Shown here: positions 16,008 to 24,636 of the stretch, one piece after another
Position numbering within the stretch: position 1 is the stretch's first letter
Layout: each line of letters begins with the position of its first letter
Source of the DNA: Pseudomonadota bacterium
Lineage (GTDB): Bacteria > Pseudomonadota > Gammaproteobacteria > Burkholderiales > REEB80
Length of the DNA stretch: 40,410 bases
Direction: 5' to 3'
NCBI GenBank assembly: GCA_028873515.1
Contig: JAGWIG010000023.1
Location: forward strand, 1-40,410
Notes under the pieces: generated by a model
Database searches by the model: none
The model's input: the letters and a program-made list of their open reading frames with translations, nothing else
What the model was told of the DNA's origin: nothing
Program-made: the position numbers and the translations under genes

Positions 16008-18095
16008 TTAAACCCTTTGTGATCTTACTGAAACAACCCCTTCCCACTCTGCCGACTGAAAGAAGCAGGGGTACGGGGAGTCGTTGATGATGGTGATGTC
16101 TGTGGTATCACCGGCTGATTGAACAGGGAACGAGAACTCCCCTGCCTCTCCATGCACTGTACCGAGTGTTGCGCCTAACGTCCCCAGTGTCTTCCCTGTG
16201 AACTGATAGGTGTACGACTGTCTAGCCAGTGGTGTTACAACAGCCCTAAAGTACTGGGTGTTAGAGAACAGTAACTTAAAGTTTCTAAGCTTAAGCCCTG
16301 CCTGAACTACAGGTAACTTATTGGGGTCTTTATAGTACTGTGGGGAGAAGGTATAGAGGAACGAGTATGGAACACCTATATAAGCTGCCGATCCAGAGTA
16401 GTCCCCTACTGCTGTTACAGTTCTGTACGCCGAACGAGTAGCAGTCTGAAGAAATGCCCCAACCTTCCCAGTGAACCCTGCCCCCAAGACTACCTGAACG
16501 TTACTGGGAGGATCATAAGGTAGCGACCACGTTGTAAGACCCGTAGTCGAGTTGTAAGCCCCTGTAAGAGATACCCTATTGTCCAGGTAGATAACCATGC
16601 TCCCCAGCTCCACAAGCCCCTGCTGGAGGTCTATGTACACTAAACACAGCCCATCGCTGTTGCCTATGGTAAGGTACAGCTTGGTATCCATCAGGTAGCC
16701 ATCCAGTATCTTAGTGCCTACAGGAAGCTGCCATTTAGACCAAGAGGATTGAGCCTTGGTATCCCCACTCCAGTAGTACTTGTAGACATAGATAGAACGT
16801 TGGTCGTCTGCTGAAGCTCCAGTATTTGCGCCAGGAATAGCGAACAATATGTCACCATTGGAACTGGAGACTAACCGGAAGATGCCTAGAGGTAGATAGG
16901 TAGGAACATGGGCTGTCACATCATCAGCGTCATAACTTATCTGATAGGGCTGGACATAATATTCCCTCAGTGATGTTGCGGTAGCTCCAGGAACAGGGAA
17001 ATAAATGTTAGAACCTGCTACTGTTGGTGTACAAGAAGTGGACGCTGCATACTCAGTTGTCTGATCCACAGCCACAGTCTTTGGAGTCAGCAGGTTTGTT
17101 GCCGACAGCATGAACTGTGCAAACTGAGAGAACAATACAAGGTTTTTATTGAAGGGGATGGCTGAGTAAAGCGTGGATACCTTATTGTTGGACACTGCGA
17201 CATCGACAGGATCACCGTCGAGAACTTGGGTTGCTGTCTTAGGCCAGAAGTTGAAGAAGTCGCTGGCTCTTGAGAAGATAACATTCTCCCCTGCCATGAA
17301 CCCGAACCTGTTACGGTACAGAACCATGTAGTTGATCTTACGTCCTACGAAGGAAGGCTGAGCTGCTGATAGGGTATCCCCCACTAACCTACTGGCCCAA
17401 GTATTCTGCTTGAGAGTGAAAGTCCCATCAGCGTTCCTGATGAGTGCATAAGGCATTGTTGCGGGATCAAAGCTGTTCAGTATCCCCGAAGCTACGCATT
17501 CCACCAGAGCCGAAGCATCGGCATTAGGTGTCACATAGTACTGGCCGAAACTGTTGGTATTGTTACCGGCTACCGTGTAGATACGTCCAGCAACAAGCGC
17601 ATGGTAAGTCGCAGTGGAGGCTGTGTAGGTGATGTCGGCGAACTGCTGGACTGTCTGTGACGATGTGTAACTGGCTGACGAACCAGCAAGCATGGCAACA
17701 GTCACTGTCTTATTGACGATGAAAGTGTAATCAGCAATGGTTATCGCCATCAGGTTCGCCTGAGGGTTACTGGTGGTGATGTAGCCTGTGCCGTTGGGAG
17801 TGGTTACAGTTCTGGATGAACCGTCAATCCCCCATACCTGGATACTCCCTGAGCTGGATATGCGTACAGTGTATTTCTCTACCGCATCCCTATGGATGAA
17901 GTGGATGAAGTCGCTGGCGCTGTAGGAAGACGATAGGACACCGACAAAGTTGGAAGGGTGGCGTTTGCCTAGCCCTTCAACTATCGAGCTGCTGCCGTTA
18001 ACCTGGATAGAGGATTGTCCTTCCTGTCTAACTGTTGGAGCCTGCTGTGACACTCCGTTGAACAGGTTGGGGATTGGGTGATTGATTAAGGCCAT
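16008..18095 (-). CDS. Tail tubular protein B, gp12-like
   Basis: 695 residues (T7 gp12 has 794). Begins MALINHPIPNLFNGVSQQAP, with the typical 'PNLxxGVSQQpp' start of podovirus nozzle proteins, followed by a beta-rich body ('VGRKINYMVLYRNRFGF' is a hallmark segment) and a C-terminal AEWEGVVSVRSQRV. It forms the tail nozzle below the gp11-like adaptor and connects fibres to the tube. It abuts the gp11-like gene directly. Confidence 0.92.
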   Translation of the reverse strand: MALINHPIPNLFNGVSQQAPTVRQEGQSSIQVNGSSSIVEGLGKRHPSNFVGVLSSSYSASDFIHFIHRDAVEKYTVRISSSGSIQVWGIDGSSRTVTTPNGTGYITTSNPQANLMAITIADYTFIVNKTVTVAMLAGSSASYTSSQTVQQFADITYTASTATYHALVAGRIYTVAGNNTNSFGQYYVTPNADASALVECVASGILNSFDPATMPYALIRNADGTFTLKQNTWASRLVGDTLSAAQPSFVGRKINYMVLYRNRFGFMAGENVIFSRASDFFNFWPKTATQVLDGDPVDVAVSNNKVSTLYSAIPFNKNLVLFSQFAQFMLSATNLLTPKTVAVDQTTEYAASTSCTPTVAGSNIYFPVPGATATSLREYYVQPYQISYDADDVTAHVPTYLPLGIFRLVSSSNGDILFAIPGANTGASADDQRSIYVYKYYWSGDTKAQSSWSKWQLPVGTKILDGYLMDTKLYLTIGNSDGLCLVYIDLQQGLVELGSMVIYLDNRVSLTGAYNSTTGLTTWSLPYDPPSNVQVVLGAGFTGKVGAFLQTATRSAYRTVTAVGDYSGSAAYIGVPYSFLYTFSPQYYKDPNKLPVVQAGLKLRNFKLLFSNTQYFRAVVTPLARQSYTYQFTGKTLGTLGATLGTVHGEAGEFSFPVQSAGDTTDITIINDSPYPCFFQSAEWEGVVSVRSQRV

Positions 18096-18710
18096 TTACC
18101 ATATCCACTCAAATTCACTCCTGGTCATCATCAGTGCTGACGAGGGGCTGTTATAAATCATGTTGCATTCTTGGGTATCGGTGTCGTAGTCCTGCACCAG
18201 TGCCAGAGCTTCATACTCATCCTGAGCTGTGTACTTCTCCAGCATCTGAGAGCTGACCAGTTGTTCCTGAAAGATACGCCCAGCTTTGATGGCGATATAC
18301 CTACGGAATACATCTGGCAGAGACTCAAAGTCAAACATGTACACTATGCGGAACAGTAAGGTACTGCTCGTCCATACAAAGGTATTATGGTCTTTGTCCC
18401 ACAGTTGCGGAGGGTTCCCTCTCACTGCTACCCGTATCTGCTGGTCAGCTTCTGGTTTAATCCGTAGGGCATTGGTAGGAACCCAGATATACCCATTGAC
18501 ATCGAGAGGGAGGTTTACCCTTTCATCTGTATTAAAGTTCCAGCCTCGTTCCTGCACTTCCCTAGCCGCTTCCTGTAGTGCTGCCAGAGCCAAAGCTACA
18601 TCACCGAGACCGTTAGTATTCAGAGAGTTGACAGGGGCTTCACCGATGGTTGCCAGCATGCGGTTGATGGCTTCCAGAGCTGAGGTAGGCGCTAGGGTAA
18701 GAATAGTCAC
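18096..18710 (-). CDS. Tail tubular protein A (adaptor), gp11-like
   Basis: 204 residues (T7 gp11 has 196). It begins with the family signature ALEAINRMLATIGEAPVNSL, continues with 'EVQERGWNFNTD', and ends with RSEFEWIW. The dodecameric adaptor sits under the portal and recruits the gp12-like nozzle. It is one base after the preceding decoration-type gene stop and abuts gp12, so the three are likely co-translated. Confidence 0.92.
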   Translation of the reverse strand: MTILTLAPTSALEAINRMLATIGEAPVNSLNTNGLGDVALALAALQEAAREVQERGWNFNTDERVNLPLDVNGYIWVPTNALRIKPEADQQIRVAVRGNPPQLWDKDHNTFVWTSSTLLFRIVYMFDFESLPDVFRRYIAIKAGRIFQEQLVSSQMLEKYTAQDEYEALALVQDYDTDTQECNMIYNSPSSALMMTRSEFEWIW

Positions 18711-18711
18711 C

Positions 18712-19164
18712 TTAGTGCCTCAAGAAGCTCATAGCCAGTCGCATAGAAGTACGAGCCGACATATCGTAGGTGGTTAACTGTACAGAACCACGGATATAGC
18801 GCATGGCTGGGAGGGCCGCCAGTGACAGCTCAGCTACTGAAGTTGAAGATGCAGCCGTGTCTCCGGCGTGCTGGAAACCGGTAAACAAAGGAGCGGTGTA
18901 CCAGTTAGTGCCATCAGCAGACATCTGGATAGCCATTACATCAGCCGATGCAATGCTGACAAGCTTCTGGAAGCTAACCCTGTTACAGTTAGGATTTACC
19001 TGATTAAGATCGAAGGTAGGGGTACGGATGAAATCACTTGCAACAGCAGCCGAGGTCGTAGAACTGTTCTTTACATCCCAGTCATAGCTGATCACGGGGA
19101 TGACGTTGACACCTGTTAGTGCTACTGGTTGAGCTTCGGTAGAACCGAGAGTAAGGTTAGCCAT
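18712..19164 (-). CDS. Putative structural/decoration protein 3
   Basis: 150 residues beginning MANLTLGSTEAQPVAL. Beta-rich, with a segment VMAIQMSADGTNWYTAPLF that resembles an element in the 19604-20254 protein (TLALQSSPDGVNWFQVD), suggesting a shared beta-sandwich ancestry. The stretch between capsid and tail adaptor is where many phages keep head-decoration genes. No family can be named. A terminator-like hairpin separates it from the gene before. Confidence 0.6.
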   Translation of the reverse strand: MANLTLGSTEAQPVALTGVNVIPVISYDWDVKNSSTTSAAVASDFIRTPTFDLNQVNPNCNRVSFQKLVSIASADVMAIQMSADGTNWYTAPLFTGFQHAGDTAASSTSVAELSLAALPAMRYIRGSVQLTTYDMSARTSMRLAMSFLRH

Positions 19165-19190
19165 GTTATATCGTCCTTGATATAAAAGTA

Positions 19191-19234
19191 GTCCCTCCCC
19201 GCATACAGCAAGTAGTACGCCAGCAAGGAGGGAC
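19191..19234 (-). terminator. Terminator-like hairpin in the capsid-tail interval
   Basis: GTCCCTCC and GGAGGGAC pair over 8 bp around a 28-nt loop. On the minus strand the stem is followed by ACTACTTTTATAT. The long loop makes it less certain than the 20283-20312 hairpin. It lies between two putative decoration genes. Confidence 0.45.
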
Positions 19235-19242
19235 AGGAAGGC

Positions 19243-19602
19243 TTAGGAGCCTTGGGTCAGCGGAAACACGTAATGGATACCAGCAGTATCCTGGGACATT
19301 GCACCTGAAGTTAAGCCGTTAGTCCCCCGCAAGATGACGTCGAACAGATTGTTCAACTGAGGGTTGTCAGGCATCAAGTGTCTGTTGGAATTCCCTGGTA
19401 ACGTAATGGTCAGACCATTGGATGTTGAAGTGGTGCTAGAGGTAAGCTCTGAGGTCTGAATAACCCAGTCACCATTAGGCCATTTCTCCAGAGTAGCTGA
19501 AGCCAGCAGGCCAGTGCCGAGGGCGGGGTTGCCACCGTTAGCTACCGAAGCAAATCCTGCGATCTGGAAGGTCAGCAGCGGCGCATCATTAGGTGCCGCC
19601 AT
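19243..19602 (-). CDS. Putative structural/decoration protein 2
   Basis: 119 residues beginning MAAPNDAPLLTFQIAG and ending YVFPLTQGS. Threonine/serine/asparagine-rich and beta-strand-prone, with no signal peptide. Start chosen at the ATG just after the stop of the previous gene (TAACATG). An ATG three codons upstream would overlap that gene. It lies in a run of three small head-type proteins between capsid and adaptor. Not recognised beyond that. Confidence 0.55.
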   Translation of the reverse strand: MAAPNDAPLLTFQIAGFASVANGGNPALGTGLLASATLEKWPNGDWVIQTSELTSSTTSTSNGLTITLPGNSNRHLMPDNPQLNNLFDVILRGTNGLTSGAMSQDTAGIHYVFPLTQGS

Positions 19603-19603
19603 G

Positions 19604-20254
19604 TTATTCAACCACCCAGATTGTCAATGCAGGATTAGTAGCACCTGACAGTACAAAGCGGAACAGGCTGTCTGTAACAGGCCTGGTCAGCTTCTTAACG
19701 TTGGCTGTGGCAGTATCCACCTGGAACCAGTTGACACCATCAGGTGAAGACTGGAGGGCCAATGTGCCTGAACCCCAAGTACCCTGAGCAGCCCAAGGTA
19801 TCTGAATGTCACCGTAGAGAGTGTTCCTAGAATCTGCTAAAGACAAGCCGTTAACCAAGAAGGTGCTGGAAGTGCCGTTAGCTGCGAAGGTGATAGGATT
19901 AATCACTTGACCTGGGATAGCTCGGGTGTAGCGCAGAGCCGCAACCTTAACCGTAGGGATCAGAGTAGGAGAAGTGGCGCCTGAGAGGGACAAGCGGATC
20001 AACGGTGCATTAACTATTGCTTTACCCAAGAAGGCTCCGGCTGTGCCTGAAGCCCATGAAACTGTAGGGTGCGATAACCAAGTAGTGCCGCCATCGAAAG
20101 ACTCTTGGATAATCAAGGTGCCTAAGCCGAAGTTAGCACCGCCAGTGCCTAAGTAGATCGTTACTTCTGATTCATGAGCATCCAGCGGGATACTGGAAGT
20201 CTGACCGTTGGCTGATAAAGTTGCCAAGGTTGTGACGCTTAAAGTCTGTGCCAT
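19604..20254 (-). CDS. Putative structural/decoration protein 1, two repeats
   Basis: 216 residues. Two halves appear related: LGTLIIQESFDGGTTWLSHP in the first and SGTLALQSSPDGVNWFQVD in the second, each followed by a strand and an LSGAT motif (RLSLSGATSPTL and FVLSGATNPALT). This indicates an internal duplication of a beta-sandwich domain of about 105 residues. The 18712-19164 protein has a single similar element. Position right after the capsid suggests head decoration. The function is inferred from place and fold. Confidence 0.62.
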   Translation of the reverse strand: MAQTLSVTTLATLSANGQTSSIPLDAHESEVTIYLGTGGANFGLGTLIIQESFDGGTTWLSHPTVSWASGTAGAFLGKAIVNAPLIRLSLSGATSPTLIPTVKVAALRYTRAIPGQVINPITFAANGTSSTFLVNGLSLADSRNTLYGDIQIPWAAQGTWGSGTLALQSSPDGVNWFQVDTATANVKKLTRPVTDSLFRFVLSGATNPALTIWVVE

Positions 20255-20282
20255 TTGTTTTACATCCTTTGTAAAGTATAAA

Positions 20283-20312
20283 GTCCTTCCTCCAGATAAC
20301 CGAAGGAAGGAC
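20283..20312 (-). terminator. Terminator after the major capsid gene
   Basis: GTCCTTCCT and AGGAAGGAC form a perfect 9-bp stem with a 12-nt loop, directly followed on the minus strand by TTTATACTTT. The place matches the T-phi terminator of T7, which lies after the capsid gene and lowers transcription of tail genes. Confidence 0.65.
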
Positions 20313-20332
20313 AGGAGGTTTCCTAAAGCATG

Positions 20333-21259
20333 TTATGCAGTTTTCAACTCTACTGCCGCATCAGGTCTTAACACGCCATGACCTACTGCATATCTGCCCA
20401 ACATCAGTGTACCTTGACGACGAACGTCATACTGGTGTTGCATAGAGACATCCATCAGTTTTACCGTGCCTACCGCATCTTGGCCCATAATCAAGGCAGC
20501 GGTATTAGCACCGTTAACCTGATACTTGGCTGGGCCAGTAGCAATGTTGGTAGTAGGTAACTGAAGTGCTTTAACCAACTCGATACCTGCGATGCTGGTA
20601 ACTTTACCTTCAGAGTACGCACCGGAACCGCCGTACAGCGTGTTGATGGCAGTAGTGTTCTGTGCCAGCAGGTAATACTGAGCAGGACGCAAGTAAGCGG
20701 TACGGCCCTCAGCAGGCACCGCGTTCTCATCCAGAATCTGAGCTGCATAGAACAAGCCACCAGCAAGTGACGTAGAGTCAGTCTTGTAGTTGGCATTGAT
20801 TAATGAAGCGCCGCCTGGAAGACCAGTAACAGCAGTCGAAGCTCTTGCAGCTAACAAGCCGGTTTGCAGGATATTAGCGTCCAACTGGTAAGCCAATGCC
20901 AAGCCGCACTCGTTAGAGTAGATGCTACGGACATCATAGTAGTTCATTGCATCATCAATATCAGCAATGAACACTGGAGAAACCAGCAACTGATCGATAG
21001 TCACAACCTGTTCGCTTTGTGCGATAGGGTTGCCTACAATCTCAGTTCCTGGAACATGGTAGTACGCAGCCTGTCTGCCGGTAGCTGGGAAGGTCGCGGA
21101 TTTACCAGCAGTGATCATACGGGAACGAGTGCGATCCAGAGCTACTACGGCTTTCTGGAAAGCAGCCAGCACCTCACCAGCAAATACCTTCAGGAATAAC
21201 GCTGAGGTATCGCCTGCAAAGTTTTGTTGACCTAAATAGGAAGGGTTAGCATTAGACAT
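20333..21259 (-). CDS. Major capsid protein, gp10-like
   Basis: 308 residues (T7 gp10A has 345). It begins MSNANPSYLGQQNFAGD and contains features of T7-like HK97-fold capsids: LFLKVFAGEVLAAFQKA, 'ITAGKSATFPATGRQAAYYH' in the extended loop, DQLLVSPVFIADIDDAMNYYD in the spine region and a C-terminal GVLRPDAAVELKTA. It follows the scaffold and precedes a terminator-like hairpin. I see no frameshift signal for a longer minor capsid form like T7 10B. Confidence 0.92.
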   Translation of the reverse strand: MSNANPSYLGQQNFAGDTSALFLKVFAGEVLAAFQKAVVALDRTRSRMITAGKSATFPATGRQAAYYHVPGTEIVGNPIAQSEQVVTIDQLLVSPVFIADIDDAMNYYDVRSIYSNECGLALAYQLDANILQTGLLAARASTAVTGLPGGASLINANYKTDSTSLAGGLFYAAQILDENAVPAEGRTAYLRPAQYYLLAQNTTAINTLYGGSGAYSEGKVTSIAGIELVKALQLPTTNIATGPAKYQVNGANTAALIMGQDAVGTVKLMDVSMQHQYDVRRQGTLMLGRYAVGHGVLRPDAAVELKTA

Positions 21260-21532
21260 TGTTCAATCCTTGAAGTGTCTTTTAGGGGAGATAAGGTTTC
21301 CTCATGGATACCTTGTGATTAGTCTCTGGTCTCTCAAAAGTAACGCCAGCAGATTATCCTACCGCAGCAGGGTCAGTGTCATCAGCTTGTGACATCCCGT
21401 TGACAAGAAGTCTGGAAGAAGGCTCTCAATCTTATTGAGCCTTAGAAGCGACAGTGTCCTGTGACAGTGAGTCCGGTATATGAGGCTAAATCCATAACCT
21501 TACCGAACTCAGGAATCAAGGACACCCCACAG
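21260..21532 (-). promoter_or_regulatory. Capsid gene leader with a hairpin
   Basis: 273 bases before the capsid start. AAGGCTC and GAGAGCCTT (21419-21443) form a stem with one unpaired base, followed on the minus strand by CTTCTTCC: a weak terminator or processing hairpin downstream of the holin-like gene. A promoter for the capsid is expected here, but none of the three copies of the 20-nt motif lies in this leader. Confidence 0.35.
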
Positions 21533-21651
21533 TCACTTACTGGTAACTGATGGTGCTGGCTTCTTAAAGATCTTGGAGAACACGCTGTCAGGGATAACAG
21601 CGCCAGAAACGCCAGCAACCGACAGTGTTTGAGCCATGTAAGCAATTGCAT
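21442..21651 (-). CDS. Possible embedded lipoprotein frame
   Basis: An alternative frame lies mostly inside the holin-like gene at 21533-21757. From the ATG at 21651 it encodes a short basic start, a hydrophobic run and a canonical lipobox (LLAFLALLSLTAC), then about 45 residues to a stop at 21442. Rz1-type outer-membrane spanins are often encoded out of frame inside another lysis gene, which this mimics. No clear ribosome binding site and no proline-rich tail are seen, so chance is possible. Confidence 0.25.
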   Translation of the reverse strand: MQLLTWLKHCRLLAFLALLSLTACSPRSLRSQHHQLPVSDCGVSLIPEFGKVMDLASYTGLTVTGHCRF

Positions 21652-21757
21652 TCGCTTGGTCTGGGGTGAACTGATAGATACCAAAGGCTGACAACAACCA
21701 GAAGATACCCATGCAGGTAGACTTCTGGGTAAGCCAGCCTCTTAGAAACTGTTTCAT
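21533..21757 (-). CDS. Holin-like small membrane protein
   Basis: 74 residues beginning MKQFLRGWLTQKST. One hydrophobic segment (MGIFWLLSAFGIYQF), a short amphipathic helix containing TPDQANAIAYMAQTL, a second weakly hydrophobic stretch VAGVSGAVIPDSVF and a basic tail. The pattern 'K-S-T-x-x-G-I-F-x-L-L-x-A-x-G-I-Y' followed by 'P-x-Q-A-x-A-I' is common in phage holin-type proteins. It lies between scaffold and capsid, an unusual place for lysis genes in T7 relatives. Confidence 0.6.
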   Translation of the reverse strand: MKQFLRGWLTQKSTCMGIFWLLSAFGIYQFTPDQANAIAYMAQTLSVAGVSGAVIPDSVFSKIFKKPAPSVTSK

Positions 21758-21760
21758 TGG

Positions 21761-22621
21761 TTATATCCCTTGCTTAGCCAGGAAGAAATTGTCAGGAGTG
21801 GCGGCAATCTTTGCCTCTACTTCCCGTCGATAAGCAGAATCCGTCCGATACCGAGGGTCGCTGATAGCTGCTGTCACTTGTGCTGTGGAAGCGAAACCGC
21901 CATTACCCGCTCCAGATGTGGAAGCTCCGCCTGTCAAGAAGTTAGCAGGCTGTCTACCGTTGGCCGCAACGTACTTAGCTTCTAACCCTTTAATAGCAAG
22001 GTGCGCTATGTTCTGATCCTGCTGACCGACAGCTGCGTTGAATGAAGCCTGCTCTGCCTTAGTCATGCCTGTAGCAGCCCACGCCATCATTGCTCTGTAG
22101 TTTGCCTCTCCGCCTACTAAAGCGAACGCTGCGTTGTAAGCCTGTGCCTGAAGAGCCTTTTGGCCCTCAATGTACTGATCCACAACTTCCTTAGAGATAC
22201 CTGACTTAGCCAGTTCCTCGTAGGATTCTGGGGTAAGTTCTCCTTTCTCAGCGAACTCCTGCTGAAACTTGGGAAGGTCAACACCGGCTGGGACTTGAGG
22301 ATCAGCAGCAGGCTGTGCATCAGGCTCAGTAGGAGGAACCGCTGGTGTTTCAGGGGCTGACTGAGCGCCTAGCTTCTTCTCCAGTTCGGTGTACGCCTTA
22401 GCTAAATCTTCGGCAGTGTCGAACTTTCCAAGTATCTTTTCTGGACTGGCAGGAGGAATAGATGCCTGATTGTCAACCGGAGGGGTGTTCTGAAACTGCA
22501 CATCTCCGTTACTGCTGAACGATGTAGTGGCTACCTGTTCCCCTAGTGAGGCCATGTGTGCGTTATATTCGTCACTGCCAGGTACTAAAGGTGCTGCTGA
22601 ACTGTCTGCTGGGTTACTCAT
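21761..22621 (-). CDS. Capsid assembly scaffold, gp9-like
   Basis: 286 residues (T7 gp9 has 307). Acidic and proline-rich N-terminal half (ILGKFDTAEDLAKAYTELEKKLG is the recognisable segment), then helices ELTPESYEELAKSGISKEVV and QAYNAAFALVGGEANYRAMM, a flexible glycine/serine linker and a basic C-terminal helix that would bind the capsid. Located directly between portal-side genes and capsid, as expected. Confidence 0.9.
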   Translation of the reverse strand: MSNPADSSAAPLVPGSDEYNAHMASLGEQVATTSFSSNGDVQFQNTPPVDNQASIPPASPEKILGKFDTAEDLAKAYTELEKKLGAQSAPETPAVPPTEPDAQPAADPQVPAGVDLPKFQQEFAEKGELTPESYEELAKSGISKEVVDQYIEGQKALQAQAYNAAFALVGGEANYRAMMAWAATGMTKAEQASFNAAVGQQDQNIAHLAIKGLEAKYVAANGRQPANFLTGGASTSGAGNGGFASTAQVTAAISDPRYRTDSAYRREVEAKIAATPDNFFLAKQGI

Positions 22622-22627
22622 CTACTA

Positions 22628-22813
22628 TCACCACTTCACTACAGTTGTGCCATTCAAATCTTCAACCGATTGTGCAGAGGAGGTGTCTGTCACATGGTCG
22701 AAAGCCGTAGGAGCAGCTTGAGCTGCCAACTCCTCCGCTGTGGGTAACTGAGCGGTTACTTCAGGGAGGTTGTTCAAGGCTGGATCAAGGGTTTTCTTAG
22801 GAGCTGTTGCCAT
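22628..22813 (-). CDS. Small acidic protein between portal and scaffold
   Basis: 61 residues beginning MATAPKKTLDPALNNLPEV and ending LNGTTVVKW. Low complexity, acidic, without a membrane segment. It overlaps neither neighbour when started at the ATG at 22813. T7 has no gene here, but related phages often keep a small unknown gene in this place. Not recognised. Confidence 0.55.
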   Translation of the reverse strand: MATAPKKTLDPALNNLPEVTAQLPTAEELAAQAAPTAFDHVTDTSSAQSVEDLNGTTVVKW

Positions 22814-22823
22814 GATATTACTC

Positions 22824-24374
22824 TTATGGTTTGTTGTTGATATGGTCTGCCATCCCTTTAACTGCATTAGGGACTGCTGCTTGTGCTGCTTGTGCTAACT
22901 GCTGTTGCTTCTGGGCCTGCTGTACTTCCTCCTCAGACCTTACCAATCCATCAGTATCCAGCGCCAGTCCTGTACCCATACGGGTGATGTAGTCGGACAG
23001 GTTGATATACGTAGAGATTACTTCGGGGCCGAGGGGAGCGAGCTTAGCCATGAACTGATCCAGTTTGGACATTTCAAAGCCACGGCCTAGAGCTGATAGC
23101 CCTGTAGTGATCTTAGGAGCCACAAGGTCTTTAGGTATGTTAGGAACTTCCCCTGCCTTCCGCATCTGGAGGAGGTAGACTTTTACCAACGATAGCTGGA
23201 GTTCCTGAGAGAGTACTGAATAAATGCCCCCTAACGTGGACTCAAGTTCTTCGGCAACGTACCTTATCTCTTCAGCAGTGACCCTTTCCCCATTCCTTTG
23301 TACCGAGCTGTTCAGAAGGAAAGTGAAGGAAAGGCTTTTGGTAAGCTCTTGGGCCAACTCAAAAGGAGTCCTGAAGTCAGCATATTTGTCCAGCTTCAGT
23401 ATCCCAATGTCATCCACGTTTCCCTCTACCAGCGCACCGTTTGGCGCCTCAGAGATACGCTTCTTATTAGTGGTAGCGTTAGGCTTCAGTAGGAACAACA
23501 CCCTAGCTGCTGCTGCTGCGCCTTCAGTCATGGCCTTGCGTAGACTCTCCAGAACATTCAGATCACCATAGCATTCCTCTACATAACTCCGCCCGTAATC
23601 CTCATTCTCTACTGGGATGAATCGCAGAGGGAGCCAGGGGAGTTCATCAGCAGGGGCTGAGCCTTCAGAGCCTGGGACTTGTTTACCATTCAGCTCCTGA
23701 TAGAAACTGAATGTCCCGTCTTCTTCTTTATAGACACGGGTGAAGAGGTGGATAACGTCTTCTGGACTATCCTCTTTAACTTCTATCCCACATGCCTGTA
23801 GTACCTGCTGGGTTAAGGCGAGTGGGGATATGTCCTCTTTGGTGATTATTTCCAGAATGTTCCCTGAAGGATCACGCTTGACAACATAACGGGACAGAGG
23901 GTACTGCCTGAGTGTCCCATCGTTCTGGATGTATAACAGCACATTACCAGCCACTATGAGCTGTTTTGTTGCTTCAAATATCTTTACACGGACACCTTTG
24001 GTCTCTATCCGTGTGTTCACAGCCCTCTCTATTTTACCGAAAGCTGCGTCAATGTTTGCCCTAGCACCTTGTTGTCCCGCTGCCCTTTCCAGATCAAAGT
24101 CGCTGATGTCTAACTGGAAGAACCCTGAGTTAGGAGGGAACATAGCCAGTGTCAGCTTAGATGCTAGGTTGTTGACTCCTCTGGCACCGATGGACTGATA
24201 AGGTGTAGGATACTTAGTCGCCGCACTGTTATTGGCTGGAGGTACTAAGGCTGGAATGGTAAGCTTAGCGTAACGCCTTGCTCTCATCAGGTAGTTATTC
24301 CGTAAGGCATCTAACCGATGATACCGTCCACCTGCTGAACCCTCTGGATGCTGCTCGTTCCTTGGTTCTGACAT
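22824..24374 (-). CDS. Portal (head-tail connector), gp8-like
   Basis: 516 residues (T7 gp8 has 536). Family features: RYHRLDALRNNYLMRARRYA near the start, LTIPALVPP, 'YQSIGARGVNNLASKLTLAM', FLLNSSVQRNGERVTAEEIR and 'ELQLSLVKVYLLQM'. It forms the dodecameric ring at the packaging vertex and contacts the terminase and gp11-like adaptor. I start at ATG 24374 with AAGGAG upstream. A GTG at 24386 is too close to that site. Confidence 0.93.
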   Translation of the reverse strand: MSEPRNEQHPEGSAGGRYHRLDALRNNYLMRARRYAKLTIPALVPPANNSAATKYPTPYQSIGARGVNNLASKLTLAMFPPNSGFFQLDISDFDLERAAGQQGARANIDAAFGKIERAVNTRIETKGVRVKIFEATKQLIVAGNVLLYIQNDGTLRQYPLSRYVVKRDPSGNILEIITKEDISPLALTQQVLQACGIEVKEDSPEDVIHLFTRVYKEEDGTFSFYQELNGKQVPGSEGSAPADELPWLPLRFIPVENEDYGRSYVEECYGDLNVLESLRKAMTEGAAAAARVLFLLKPNATTNKKRISEAPNGALVEGNVDDIGILKLDKYADFRTPFELAQELTKSLSFTFLLNSSVQRNGERVTAEEIRYVAEELESTLGGIYSVLSQELQLSLVKVYLLQMRKAGEVPNIPKDLVAPKITTGLSALGRGFEMSKLDQFMAKLAPLGPEVISTYINLSDYITRMGTGLALDTDGLVRSEEEVQQAQKQQQLAQAAQAAVPNAVKGMADHINNKP

Positions 24375-24389
24375 TATCCCTGTCACTCC

Positions 24390-24599
24390 TTAGGTTGGGA
24401 TACCTAAACCTACCCCTGAGTTACCAGTTGCTAGATCGATGGTTAAAGCTCCCTTCCCTTTCTTAGCTGATGCTATACCTTGCTGGTCAGTCCCTGTCCC
24501 CCCAGTGGGTGTCTCAGGGTTCTGGAGCATTGGGGGAGGGGGTGGTGGAGGGGGTGGTGCTGGAATAGCTGGAGCGCTTCCGCCGCCGCCTATACACAT
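24390..24599 (-). CDS. Small virion protein, gp7.3-like
   Basis: 69 residues: MCIGGGGSAPAIP, then a run of nine prolines, then a C-terminal GKGALTIDLATGNSGVGLG. Small glycine/proline-rich proteins just upstream of the portal, with a 'K-L-xI..g..GlGI' end, are typical of T7-like phages. T7 gp7.3 is a tail-associated protein there, needed for adsorption. Sequence similarity is limited to composition and the C-terminal pattern. Confidence 0.6.
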   Translation of the reverse strand: MCIGGGGSAPAIPAPPPPPPPPPMLQNPETPTGGTGTDQQGIASAKKGKGALTIDLATGNSGVGLGIPT

Positions 24600-24636
24600 A
24601 GATACACTCCTTGTATCAACTTGTTATCTAACTTTC

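Noticed and set aside
17087-17284. Alternative minus-strand frame within the gp12-like gene
   Set aside because: Lies wholly inside the tail tube B coding region, without a ribosome binding site.
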